Shown in pieces: positions 7,793-15,860 of a stretch of DNA of 64,000 nucleotides. The notes below the pieces were generated by a model that was not told the DNA's origin, did no database searches, and worked only from the letters and a program-made list of their open reading frames with translations. Positions within the stretch are counted from its first letter, which is position 1. Every line of letters begins with the position of its first letter. A program made the translations under genes and the position numbers. Where the stretch lies: positions 1,116,001 through 1,180,000 of the forward strand of contig CBDCMO010000002.1 of NCBI GenBank assembly GCA_965219125.1, in the 5' to 3' direction. The DNA is from JBBSOK01 sp965219125 (GTDB taxonomy: Bacteria; Bacteroidota; Bacteroidia; Flavobacteriales; Flavobacteriaceae).

Positions 7793-9772
7793 TTACTTTT
7801 TTACTATTTTCAGTCCGCCAGTTCGGTACAGATCGTCGGCTACTTGATAATATGAAATGGTTCTTCTCAGAAAATCTTCCGTGGTTGGTTGTGCAGTTAG
7901 GCTGTTATCAACAGGATTCCATTTATAGAAATTTGCATTTGCCTGCTCGTCCATTACCATTACATTATTCTCTTTCAGCAATCCAACTTTTCTGTAATTG
8001 CCAATAAACGCTCTTTCTTCTTCGGGCTTCATTTTTACAATATTTTGACCGAATAAATTTGAATCATAATCCCAATTTAGTTGTGCGAACAAAGTTGGAA
8101 ATAAATCTATCTGCGAACACAGTTTATTCACCTTTAATGGTTGTGTATTTGGCAAATTTATGATAAAAGCAGGAATGTGATAATTTTGAACATCAAGCTC
8201 CCAACGTCCTGCACTACTTGCACAATGATCGCTCATTATTACAAACACCGTATTTTTATACCACGGTTTTAGCTTTGCCATTTTTAAAAATTGATTGATA
8301 GCGTAATCTGTATATTTAACGGCGCCGTCTCTTCCCGTTCCAGATGGAATATCTATTTTCCCTTCGGGATAGGTGTACGGTTTATGGTTTGAGGTTGTCA
8401 TCACAAAATCGAAAAACGGTTTGTTGCTATCGTGCGCTTTATCTGCCTCTTTCAATACTTTATTATAAATATCCATATCGCAAACGCCCCACGCATTTTC
8501 AAAAGTAACCTCAGCATCGTCAATATTTGTGCGGGTTGTTGTGATACTTGCATCCAATAAAAAACCGCGACCTCTATCAATTATGTTAAAACCGTTGCCA
8601 CCAAAATACGTGTTCATATTATCAAAATAGCCATCGCCGCCATAAAAGAAATTACGGTTATAACCTTTCTGTTTAAAAACTTCGCCAATAGTAAAAAGAT
8701 CTTGATTGTCCTTTCGTTTTACAATACTTCTGCCGGGCGTTGGCGGTACTGAAAGTGTAATTGCTTCCATTCCCCTAACCGTTCGCGTACCCGTTGCATA
8801 TAAATTTTCGAAGAAAAGACTGTTGTTTGCCAAAGAATCCAACGTTGGGGTGATATTACTTTCATTGCCAAATTCCTTTAAGAAATCACCGCTCAGACTT
8901 TCAATACAGATAAAAATTACGTTTGGCGTTTCACTTTTTGCAATGCTATCTGTATTTACAATCTTTCTATAAATTGAATTAGCCTGCGGATTTAATAAAC
9001 TATCGCCGGCGTTTTTATAAATATCCTTCAAATAAGCATAAGCCTCATCTTTGGGAATGGTTGTATAAAAATCTGTATATGGCAATTCATTATTTCTGAA
9101 AGCCGAAAAGAAGGAGTAAATTCCTGCTTTTGCCAATTCATTATTATACCTGTTTGTTGAAAAGTCCGCTTGGCCGTTTGTAATGAATAATGCCGAAACG
9201 GCAACAATAATAACCCACGGAAGCGCTGCATATAATTTTGGAAGAAAAGGTGTTTCGCTGTTGAAGGTATTTTTAAAATAACCCAATTTTGAAACAGCAA
9301 AGATACTGGCCAAAACCAACAGAACCATTCCCGAAATGAGTAATGGCAACGGATACGACTCATTTATATTTTTTACAACTTCGTACGTGTAAATTAGATA
9401 ATCTACAGCAATAAAATTAAAGCGTCTTTCAAATTCATCCCAAAAAGTAACTTCCCCAAAAAAGGAAAAGAAAAGTATAAACGCACCTAACGAAAAACCA
9501 AAATACGTAACAATTTTATCGAAAAGCGAGCCGTATAATTTCTTCGGAATTATCAGCAAATAGATTAGATAAACCAATGAGAAGAATGAAATCGTAGCAA
9601 CATCAAATAAAAAGCCGATTAAAAAAGTATTCCCAAGTTTGAAGAATCCTTTATCAACTTCAGAAAAATTCCAAAAAAGAAAAGATAATCGTACGATAAA
9701 GGAGAAAATAAGAAACAGTAAAATAAACGCTTTTAATACGGAAAAACGTTTTGGGAAAAGTTGGTATGTCAT
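7793..9772 (-). CDS. LTA-synthase-family sulfatase-fold phosphoglycerol transferase
   Basis: 659 residues. About five membrane helices fill residues 1-200, followed by a periplasmic alkaline-phosphatase/sulfatase domain starting PNVIFICIESLSGDFL (about 284). Catalytic features are the ATGTRTVRGMEAI segment with the nucleophilic Thr, the metal-site HK in TTSNHKPYTYP, and VIMSDHCAS near the C-terminus. Family members move glycerophosphate or phosphoethanolamine from phospholipids to an acceptor, leaving diacylglycerol. In Gram-negative Bacteroidota the acceptor would be a glycan or lipid of the envelope, not lipoteichoic acid; which one is unknown. It is operonic with the lipid kinase gene. An operator-promoter of the PmrA-like type ends 28 nt upstream of the ATG. 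Confidence 0.88.
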   Translation of the reverse strand: MTYQLFPKRFSVLKAFILLFLIFSFIVRLSFLFWNFSEVDKGFFKLGNTFLIGFLFDVATISFFSLVYLIYLLIIPKKLYGSLFDKIVTYFGFSLGAFILFFSFFGEVTFWDEFERRFNFIAVDYLIYTYEVVKNINESYPLPLLISGMVLLVLASIFAVSKLGYFKNTFNSETPFLPKLYAALPWVIIVAVSALFITNGQADFSTNRYNNELAKAGIYSFFSAFRNNELPYTDFYTTIPKDEAYAYLKDIYKNAGDSLLNPQANSIYRKIVNTDSIAKSETPNVIFICIESLSGDFLKEFGNESNITPTLDSLANNSLFFENLYATGTRTVRGMEAITLSVPPTPGRSIVKRKDNQDLFTIGEVFKQKGYNRNFFYGGDGYFDNMNTYFGGNGFNIIDRGRGFLLDASITTTRTNIDDAEVTFENAWGVCDMDIYNKVLKEADKAHDSNKPFFDFVMTTSNHKPYTYPEGKIDIPSGTGRDGAVKYTDYAINQFLKMAKLKPWYKNTVFVIMSDHCASSAGRWELDVQNYHIPAFIINLPNTQPLKVNKLCSQIDLFPTLFAQLNWDYDSNLFGQNIVKMKPEEERAFIGNYRKVGLLKENNVMVMDEQANANFYKWNPVDNSLTAQPTTEDFLRRTISYYQVADDLYRTGGLKIVKK

Positions 9773-9800
9773 TAAAATATGGTGGTATGTTTTGCAAGTG

Positions 9801-9835
9801 CAAAATTGAATGCCAATTCTAAAGGAAATCTAAAG
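9801..9835 (-). promoter_or_regulatory. operator-promoter B of the LTAS-like/lipid kinase operon
   Basis: Minus strand: CTTTAGATTTC (9825-9835) and CTTTAGAATTG (9814-9824) as an 11-bp direct repeat, 5 nt GCATT, then CAATTTTG (9801-9808), which differs from TAnnTTTG only at its first base. Confidence 0.75.
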
Positions 9836-9952
9836 TTGTTAATTCTGAAATGATGACTATAAATACAAACCTTTTATTTGCAGATGTAAGAATGCTGTTC
9901 ATTTTAAAATGAACAGCACCATACTTGTACTTTCTATTATTGCTTAATATCA

Positions 9953-10417
9953 CTAATCATTATCTTCTTCGTCATTTTCATTCTTCATCTCCTTTTTGGT
10001 AACGTTGCCCATTTTATCTATTGCCACTTCCATTTCAGATTCACCTTTTTTTACTTCAAATTCATACATCATTCCCGCCACAGTTTCAGATATTTCCATT
10101 TCTTTGGTTTTGTAGCCAGCAAAATTTTGCGCCAATGAATTTTTAACCGTTGCTGGAATATCTTTTTCGTTTACTTCGTGCTCCGTTTCGGTCCAACTGC
10201 CATCATCCAAAAAATTGGCGGAATATTCCAATTTGTCCATTTTAAATTCTGCTTCCCATTCATTGCTATTTTCTTTATCCCATTTTACGGATTTTGCAGT
10301 GGGAAATTTTTTTGCAAAAGCATCTTTTACATTTTGTGGCACTTTGTCCTGCGCAGAGCAAAAGCTGAACATGACAGAAGTTAATACTACTGTACTTACC
10401 ATTTTTAAAGTTTTCAT
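9953..10417 (-). CDS. periplasmic PepSY-like protein
   Basis: 154 residues. A signal peptide runs to about residue 22 (MFSFCSAQD). The body holds two PepSY-like repeats: VPQNVKDAFAKKFPTAKSVKWD, and IPATVKNSLAQNFAGYKTKEME, each followed by a beta hairpin with W/Y-E-(A/F)-E-(F/V). The C-terminus is very acidic (NENDEEDND). PepSY-like proteins often sit beside envelope-stress two-component systems; a role as periplasmic modulator or cation-binding sensor accessory is inferred. It has its own promoter with three operator half-sites, the largest number in the window, and should be strongly controlled by the OmpR-type system encoded upstream. Confidence 0.8.
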   Translation of the reverse strand: MKTLKMVSTVVLTSVMFSFCSAQDKVPQNVKDAFAKKFPTAKSVKWDKENSNEWEAEFKMDKLEYSANFLDDGSWTETEHEVNEKDIPATVKNSLAQNFAGYKTKEMEISETVAGMMYEFEVKKGESEMEVAIDKMGNVTKKEMKNENDEEDND

Positions 10418-10442
10418 AATTATCGTTTTTTAAATTATAAGG

Positions 10443-10488
10443 TAAATGTAGCTTCAGATTCTAAAGTTGAATTTAAGCAAATCTAAAG
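10443..10488 (-). promoter_or_regulatory. operator-promoter C of the PepSY-like gene (three half-sites)
   Basis: Minus strand: CTTTAGATTTG (10478-10488), CTTAAATTCAA (10467-10477), CTTTAGAATCT (10456-10466), all in an exact 11-bp phase; 5 nt GAAGC; -7 TACATTTA (10443-10450). The most distal half-site overlaps the stop codon of the COG4705-like gene. Confidence 0.8.
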
Positions 10489-11244
10489 ATTTTTAACATT
10501 CGCCTTTTTTTGATGTTGTCTGTGAGAAATGAAAATAAGTATCGCAATTAAAATTACCGAAACAATGGAAGCTGGTAGCGTGCCGAGATCTAAACCACCT
10601 TTATTGGATGGTTTGGTTAGAAAATCGCCAAATGTTGCGCCAAACGGACGTGTAAACACAAAGGCAATCCAAAATAAGAGAATTTGATTGACCTTCGTAA
10701 AATAATGAAATAACATTACAACGCCTATTATTCCTGCTGTTATAAGTGCGCCAACCAAATAACTTAACCCAACCTCATCACTTAAATAGTCGCCAAAGGC
10801 CGTACCCAAACTATTTGAGAAAAGAACTGCCGTCCAAAAAAACAATTCCTTATTTTTTTTGAAGATAGGATAAACTTCTAAATTCCTAAATTTTAAATAC
10901 CATAAAAATAGTGTTATCCCTAAACAAACAACTAAAATTAGGCTTCCATAGGTGTAACCTAAGCCCAAACTTCTATCCATAAAATCTGAAATTTCGGTTC
11001 CCAATGTTGTAGTCGCAATTATTACAAGCCAAAAATATAACGGAACATACTTTTTTGAATACAATTGTACACCTAGAACTATTAAGAAGAAAACCAATGT
11101 AATTAAAATACCAACTGTGTAACCTAAACCTAAGGTTTGCGCAATAAAATCGCCCAAGGTTTCGCCCAAGGTTGTGGCTATTATTTTCATTAACCAAAAC
11201 AATGCGGTTATCTGTGCAACTTTATTTAATAGATTAGATTCCAT
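10483..11244 (-). CDS. COG4705-like polytopic membrane protein with four internal repeats
   Basis: 253 residues from the ATG at 11244. Four repeated modules each carry a (T/N)-(T/S)-L-G-(T/E)-x-x-(G/S)-D-(F/Y) motif in a membrane helix (TTLGETLGDF, TTLGTEISDF, NSLGTAFGDY, RPFGATFGDF) followed by LGLGY or VGLSY, and eight helices in all. This is the uncharacterised COG4705-type family; transport or sensing across the inner membrane is a guess. A longer reading from TTG 11265 is rejected because the -7 element lies at 11266-11273, so the transcript would begin after that codon. Its own operator-promoter D lies between it and the histidine kinase gene. Confidence 0.75.
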   Translation of the reverse strand: MESNLLNKVAQITALFWLMKIIATTLGETLGDFIAQTLGLGYTVGILITLVFFLIVLGVQLYSKKYVPLYFWLVIIATTTLGTEISDFMDRSLGLGYTYGSLILVVCLGITLFLWYLKFRNLEVYPIFKKNKELFFWTAVLFSNSLGTAFGDYLSDEVGLSYLVGALITAGIIGVVMLFHYFTKVNQILLFWIAFVFTRPFGATFGDFLTKPSNKGGLDLGTLPASIVSVILIAILIFISHRQHQKKANVKNL

Positions 11245-11265
11245 TGTATAAATTTTTTTAGGCAA

Positions 11266-11300
11266 TAAAAATAAGCCGTGATTCTTAAGGTAATTTAAAG
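11266..11300 (-). promoter_or_regulatory. operator-promoter D of the COG4705-like gene
   Basis: Minus strand: CTTTAAATTAC (11290-11300), CTTAAGAATCA (11279-11289), 5 nt CGGCT, -7 TATTTTTA (11266-11273). It decides the start codon of the gene it serves, the ATG at 11244. Confidence 0.78.
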
Positions 11301-11337
11301 GAGGGAAAATTTTTAATTAATGCCGCTTATTGATTAT

Positions 11338-12609
11338 TCAAAATTTTAATCCCTTAGAAGCTGTTCCAAAATCAATTTCAAAAAAGTGTTCTAAATTTTC
11401 GAATTTATAAAAAATTTCAAATCCATATAAATCACATATCTTTTTTAGAATTGCCAGACCAAGTCCCGAAGATTGCATAGAATTTACTTCTCTATAAAAA
11501 CGCTGAAATAATTTTTCGGGATGGAGTAGCGCTTTTTCCCCATAATTTGAAATGACCAATTTATTATTTTCTGCTATTATTGAAATATTTTTTTTGTTGA
11601 CACTATGTTTTATAGCATTGGAAATTAGGTTATTTATCAAAATATCAGCTAAGTTCAAATCCATTGAAACTGTTAATTCATTTTTTGAAAAAAGCTGTAA
11701 ATAATCAATTTCCATTTCCTGAAAATTTTCAATCTTTTCTTCAATTAATTTGGTAAAATTTACCCTTTCAACTCGGTTAAATTGATTATTATCAATCTTG
11801 GTAAGAATGGTAATTTTTTGATTCAACTGCTTTAGCCTTTGTATGTCTTTTTGAATAGACGAAACTTGCTCAAACTGTTTATCGTTTATGGCATGTTCAT
11901 TTATAATATTGTCAATCTTCGCCTGTATAATTGCCAACGGTGTTTGCATTTCGTGCGAGACATCTTCCGTAAATTGTTTTAAGTTTTGGTAATCGCTTTT
12001 TACTTTGGAAGTAAGGGTAAAAATTTCTTCTTTTAATTCTGAAAATTCCAAAATATCACTATCAACTAACTGTAACTGCTCATTTGAGGAAAGTGAAAAT
12101 TTCTTCATTTGTTCCAGATTTTTGAAAAATGGACTCCACAGTTTTTTGTTACTGTTAGTATTGAAAATGAATAGAAAAAGAAAGGATAAAATTAATATTA
12201 AAACAATTGCAACAACAATGGCAATAAGAATATCGCCAGATTCCACCACCAAATTTCTAACCGTGATTTGATACAGTTGGCCATCGATATTTTCGTAGGT
12301 TGAAAGCTCTCGAAATTGCTCCATTTCATCCTGCGACTGATCGTAAATTATAGTGTCTTTTAAAATTTCACGTTGCCTGGTTTTAACTTTTACAATCTCC
12401 GTTACAGGTGGAATTGAGAAAATAGTTTTTTTAGTTTTTAAGGCGTTTACAACCCTTGCTTCAGTTGAATAAAGACTTTCTTCAACTTGATCTTGCAATA
12501 AACTCTTTGTGTAGAAATAAAGTGAAACCGAACTAATAATTGCCAATATCAATCCTGTAAAAAGAAATGTTTTTGATGTTTTTGTTATAAGTTTAGATTT
12601 TTTAGCCAC
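11338..12609 (-). CDS. OmpR-system sensor histidine kinase
   Basis: 423 residues. Membrane helices span about 14-34 and 127-150, with a periplasmic sensor of about 90 residues between them that is rich in Glu/Asp (QVEESLYSTE, QSQDEMEQF). HisKA follows with FTEDVSHEMQTPLA, phosphoacceptor His219, then HATPase motifs (ILINNLISNAIKHS, SGLGLAILKKICDLYGF). The order and tiny acidic sensor recall PmrB/BasS-type kinases that sense metal ions or cationic peptides, but no canonical ExxE pair could be assigned. It starts 3 nt after the response regulator stop codon, so both are expressed from promoter E. Confidence 0.9.
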   Translation of the reverse strand: MAKKSKLITKTSKTFLFTGLILAIISSVSLYFYTKSLLQDQVEESLYSTEARVVNALKTKKTIFSIPPVTEIVKVKTRQREILKDTIIYDQSQDEMEQFRELSTYENIDGQLYQITVRNLVVESGDILIAIVVAIVLILILSFLFLFIFNTNSNKKLWSPFFKNLEQMKKFSLSSNEQLQLVDSDILEFSELKEEIFTLTSKVKSDYQNLKQFTEDVSHEMQTPLAIIQAKIDNIINEHAINDKQFEQVSSIQKDIQRLKQLNQKITILTKIDNNQFNRVERVNFTKLIEEKIENFQEMEIDYLQLFSKNELTVSMDLNLADILINNLISNAIKHSVNKKNISIIAENNKLVISNYGEKALLHPEKLFQRFYREVNSMQSSGLGLAILKKICDLYGFEIFYKFENLEHFFEIDFGTASKGLKF

Positions 12610-12612
12610 CCT

Positions 12613-13287
12613 TTAATCTTCTATAAATTTGTACCCTGTTCCGTAAGCAGTTTTAATATATTTTGAGCCTTCCGCGGTTAATTTTTTCCTTAAATTATTG
12701 ATGTGAACATATATAAAATCGAAACTATCCAATAAATCGCTATTATCGCCCCACAGGTGTTCGGCAATTATTTCTTTTGACAGTACACGACCTTTGTTTG
12801 ACAGAAAAAAAACTAGCAAATCATATTCCTTTTTGGTAAGTGCCATTGCTTTTCCTTCAATGTAAGCAGTTCTCGAACGTGTGTCTATTTTAATTTCATT
12901 AAATTCTATAAATTCATCGCCCCCATATTTCCCTCTGCGCAATACCGCATTTATTCTGGCATTTAATTCTGCCAAATGAAATGGTTTTGTAATATAATCG
13001 TCCGCTCCCAAATCGAGTCCTTCTAACTTATCCGTTAATGAATTATTGGCTGAAATAATGATAACCCCAACATCTTTCCTTTCTTTTTTGATTGTTTTAA
13101 GCACATCCAAACCGCTCCCGGAAATCAAATTGATATCCAAAATTATAATGTCATAATCATAAATGGCAACCTTTTGGGATGCTTCAACAAAATCTGAAGC
13201 TACCTCGCACAAATTTCCGTCTCTTTCAAGATAGGTTACAATGCTTTGTTGTAAATCTATTTCGTCCTCTGCAATTAGATATTTCAT
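12613..13287 (-). CDS. OmpR/PmrA-type winged-helix response regulator
   Basis: 224 residues. The receiver domain has E7-D8-E9, phosphoacceptor Asp51 (IIILDINL), Ser/Thr in IIISAN and Lys in YITKPFH. The C-terminal winged helix covers about 128-222, with LTKKEYDLLVFFLSNKG and the recognition-helix end VHINNLRKKL followed by the wing TAYGTGYKF. Regulators of this class bind 11-bp-spaced direct repeats as head-to-tail dimers, which is what is seen upstream of this gene and of six other units here. It is the obvious candidate reader of that motif. It is first gene of the two-component operon and divergent from the PAP2-EptA operon. Confidence 0.93.
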   Translation of the reverse strand: MKYLIAEDEIDLQQSIVTYLERDGNLCEVASDFVEASQKVAIYDYDIIILDINLISGSGLDVLKTIKKERKDVGVIIISANNSLTDKLEGLDLGADDYITKPFHLAELNARINAVLRRGKYGGDEFIEFNEIKIDTRSRTAYIEGKAMALTKKEYDLLVFFLSNKGRVLSKEIIAEHLWGDNSDLLDSFDFIYVHINNLRKKLTAEGSKYIKTAYGTGYKFIED

Positions 13288-13304
13288 TTTGTAAAATTAT
13301 ACTT

Positions 13305-13339
13305 TAAAAGTAAGCGGTGATTCTAAAGTAATATTAAAG
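13305..13339 (-). promoter_or_regulatory. operator-promoter E of the two-component operon (autoregulation)
   Basis: Minus strand: CTTTAATATTA (13329-13339), CTTTAGAATCA (13318-13328), 5 nt CCGCT, -7 TACTTTTA (13305-13312). It lies only 23 bp from operator F of the divergent PAP2 gene. Confidence 0.78.
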
Positions 13340-13361
13340 CATTAAACTGAAACTTGTGCTG

Positions 13362-13396
13362 GTTTAAATTTTCTTTAGATTTTAATCATACTTTTA
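13362..13396 (+). promoter_or_regulatory. operator-promoter F of the PAP2-EptA operon
   Basis: Plus strand: GTTTAAATTTT (13362-13372), CTTTAGATTTT (13373-13383), 5 nt AATCA, -7 TACTTTTA (13389-13396). The start codon is 26 nt past the -7 element. Confidence 0.75.
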
Positions 13397-13422
13397 ATAT
13401 TCCAAAGAATTTATTCGAATAA

Positions 13423-14151
13423 ATGAAAGAGCTGCTAAAATTACTTATAGAAAAATGCAAGCTTGTTTTATCCTATAAATTTAGGCAGGAAAATCCGAGA
13501 GTAACCTATATAATTATTGCGGTTGTTGCTTTTGTAGTTGTTTTGGTTGGCATCCATTTATTTCTTGAACTAACTGAAAATCTTAAAGCAAATTATATGG
13601 CGAACATTGATACCAATGTGAGCGAATATATAATTTCATATCGTACACCAACGCTTACAAAATACTTTACTTTTATGACAAACGTTGGCGATAGCTTTGG
13701 TTATTTGTGTGCTTTTGCAGTTATTACCGTCACATTTTATTTGATTTTCCACAATTGGAGATATGTGATTGAATTAGCGCTTATCTCTCTGCTAGCACTA
13801 AGTTCCAACATATTACTTAAACATTACATAAATAGAGCAAGACCAACTTCAGAACATTTGGTTATTGTTGAAACATTGAGTTACCCAAGCGGCCACGCAA
13901 TGAGCGCAATGGCTTTTTATGGTTTTTTAATCTATTTATTTTATACTTTTAAGTTGAATAAGTTGCTGAAAACAGGCGTAATTACTTTTTTGATACTTCT
14001 AATTTTAAGCATCGGAATAAGTAGAATTTATTTGGGTGTACATTTTCCGTCGGATATTGCGGGCGGTTTTATAGCCGGTTTTATTTGGGTGATTTTATGT
14101 GTTTTGATTTTGAATGTAATCCGTATTTTTAAGGAAGATCCAACAACTTAA
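13423..14151 (+). CDS. PAP2-family membrane phosphatase (lipid A or phospholipid phosphatase-like)
   Basis: 242 residues, six predicted helices. The family motifs are K133-HYINRARP (ending R140-P141), PSGHAM with P155-S156-G157-H158, and S200-R201-IYLGVH207-FPSD211. Members act outside the inner membrane on phosphatidylglycerol phosphate, undecaprenyl diphosphate or, as LpxE/LpxF, on lipid A phosphates. Its partner downstream is an EptA-like phosphoethanolamine transferase, the combination used elsewhere to dephosphorylate and mask lipid A, so a lipid A role is plausible though not proven. It has the basic cytosolic N-terminus of about 26 residues before the first helix. Confidence 0.87.
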   Translation: MKELLKLLIEKCKLVLSYKFRQENPRVTYIIIAVVAFVVVLVGIHLFLELTENLKANYMANIDTNVSEYIISYRTPTLTKYFTFMTNVGDSFGYLCAFAVITVTFYLIFHNWRYVIELALISLLALSSNILLKHYINRARPTSEHLVIVETLSYPSGHAMSAMAFYGFLIYLFYTFKLNKLLKTGVITFLILLILSIGISRIYLGVHFPSDIAGGFIAGFIWVILCVLILNVIRIFKEDPTT

Positions 14152-14261
14152 CTTTTAAAATTGAATCGATTTTACTTTTAGTTTTGAAATTCTTAATTCA
14201 ATTTTTTCTTCTTTGATATTGCGTTCGTAAATTGTAACATTGCTAACCATTACGCAGGTTT

Positions 14262-15782
14262 ATGTCTAAGAAAATTAAGCTCTCCTATTTTGCACTTCTT
14301 TTAAGCTTGGTTAATTTAGTTTTATATCATCTTCCTTTTTATCGGTTTGTCACTACCAATAACGATGTTACCACTCTAAATGGAATTTTACTGATTATAA
14401 GCTTAACAATTGCTACAATATTTGCGAATGCGCTTTTCTTCTATATCGTTTTATTCTTATTGCGTTCCGTTGGAAAATGGTTGTTGATACTCATTTTCAT
14501 TATTAATGCCATCGCTGTATATTTTATAAATACGTACGGCGCAATAATAGACGAAAGTATGATTGGCAACGTGCTAAATACCGATTATGAAGAATCTACC
14601 AGCTTTTTGTCTTTCGGATTATTTTTTTATATAATCTTATTGGGCATTTTGCCAAGTTTTTTAATTTTTAAAATTGAGTTCATCCGGCCGACTATAAAAC
14701 GCTTTTTACTGCATGTTTTTTTGACTTTACTATTTCTATTATCTGTTGCTTACGTAAATTCTTCCAATTGGTTGTGGATAGACAAAAACTCAAAAACCTT
14801 GGGTGGCTTGGTTATGCCTTGGTCGTACGCGGTAAATCTTAATTTATATTACCTTCATAAGAATAAAGAAAACGAAAAACAAATTCTATTGCCAAATGCT
14901 ACTATAAAAAATACTGAAAAATCAGTCGTTGTTCTCGTAATTGGCGAATCTTCCCGAAGTAGTAATTTTTCTTTATATGGATATGAAAAAAACACCAATC
15001 CGCTGCTTTCTAAAATTGAAAACCTACACCATTTTAAAGCAGAAGCCTGCGCAACTTACACAACTGCAGGTCTTAAATGTATATTAGAATATAAAGACAC
15101 AAGCGACCTTTATGAAATTTTGCCGAATTATTTATTTAGAAACAATATAGAAGTTATTTGGAAAACTACAAATTGGGGTGAACCAAAAGTAAATATCAAA
15201 AATTTTAAGAACAAAGATGAATTAAGAAAAAACTGCGAAGGTGAATTCTGTGAATACGATGAAATCATGCTAAAAGGATTAAAAGAACAGATACTTGCGA
15301 GTACTAAAAATAAAATTTTAATTGTTTTGCATACAAGTACAAGCCACGGCCCAACATATTATAAAAAATATCCTCCGCAATTTGAGCAGTTTTCTCCAGT
15401 TTGTAAAAGTGTAGAATTGGCAGATTGCACACAAGAAGAATTGATAAATGCGTATGATAACACAATTGTTTACACAGATTATATTTTAGCGACGCTGATA
15501 GACCACTTAAAACAAGTGCCAGAATATAAGTCTTCAATGATTTTTATTTCGGATCACGGAGAATCTTTGGGCGAAAATAATTTATATATGCACGGTATTC
15601 CTGCAAGCTTAGCGCCCAAAGAGCAATTGGATATTCCATTTATCGTGTGGACATCTGATACTTTAATAAAAATTAAGGAAGAACAGCAGTTTTCACAACA
15701 CAATATTTTTCATAGTGTATTGGACTTTTTAGATGTTGAAAGTCCTATTTATGATGAGAATATGAGCATTTTTAAAGATTAA
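14262..15782 (+). CDS. EptA-like phosphoethanolamine transferase
   Basis: 506 residues. Five N-terminal helices (about 5-170) precede a periplasmic sulfatase-fold domain that begins VVVLVIGESSRSSNFSLYGY, a signature of the EptA/MCR family. The nucleophile region is CATYTTAGLKC, and the metal site near the C-terminus is MIFISDHGESLGENNLYMHG. Paired cysteines (C-EGEFC, C-KSVELADC) match the disulfides of this family. The enzyme moves phosphoethanolamine from phosphatidylethanolamine to lipid A phosphates and confers resistance to polymyxin-type peptides in other bacteria. It lies 110 nt after the PAP2 gene and is probably cotranscribed with it from promoter F; a degenerate further operator near 14154-14190 is doubtful. 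Confidence 0.9.
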   Translation: MSKKIKLSYFALLLSLVNLVLYHLPFYRFVTTNNDVTTLNGILLIISLTIATIFANALFFYIVLFLLRSVGKWLLILIFIINAIAVYFINTYGAIIDESMIGNVLNTDYEESTSFLSFGLFFYIILLGILPSFLIFKIEFIRPTIKRFLLHVFLTLLFLLSVAYVNSSNWLWIDKNSKTLGGLVMPWSYAVNLNLYYLHKNKENEKQILLPNATIKNTEKSVVVLVIGESSRSSNFSLYGYEKNTNPLLSKIENLHHFKAEACATYTTAGLKCILEYKDTSDLYEILPNYLFRNNIEVIWKTTNWGEPKVNIKNFKNKDELRKNCEGEFCEYDEIMLKGLKEQILASTKNKILIVLHTSTSHGPTYYKKYPPQFEQFSPVCKSVELADCTQEELINAYDNTIVYTDYILATLIDHLKQVPEYKSSMIFISDHGESLGENNLYMHGIPASLAPKEQLDIPFIVWTSDTLIKIKEEQQFSQHNIFHSVLDFLDVESPIYDENMSIFKD

Positions 15783-15860
15783 ATGTTGGAGATAAAATTT
15801 TTCAGTATAGTAAATTTTCTGGATTCTATGTTCTTCCAAAGTGAAAACTCATATTATAGA

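Noticed and set aside
11244..11265. Seven-residue N-terminal extension of the COG4705-like protein (TTG start)
   Set aside because: The -7 promoter element ends at 11266, so this codon would precede or coincide with the transcription start.
14154..14190. Eighth operator-promoter upstream of EptA gene
   Set aside because: TAGTTTTG is a good -7 and CTTTTAAAATT one half-site, but the second half-site (GAATCGATTTT) does not fit; probably read from the PAP2 promoter.
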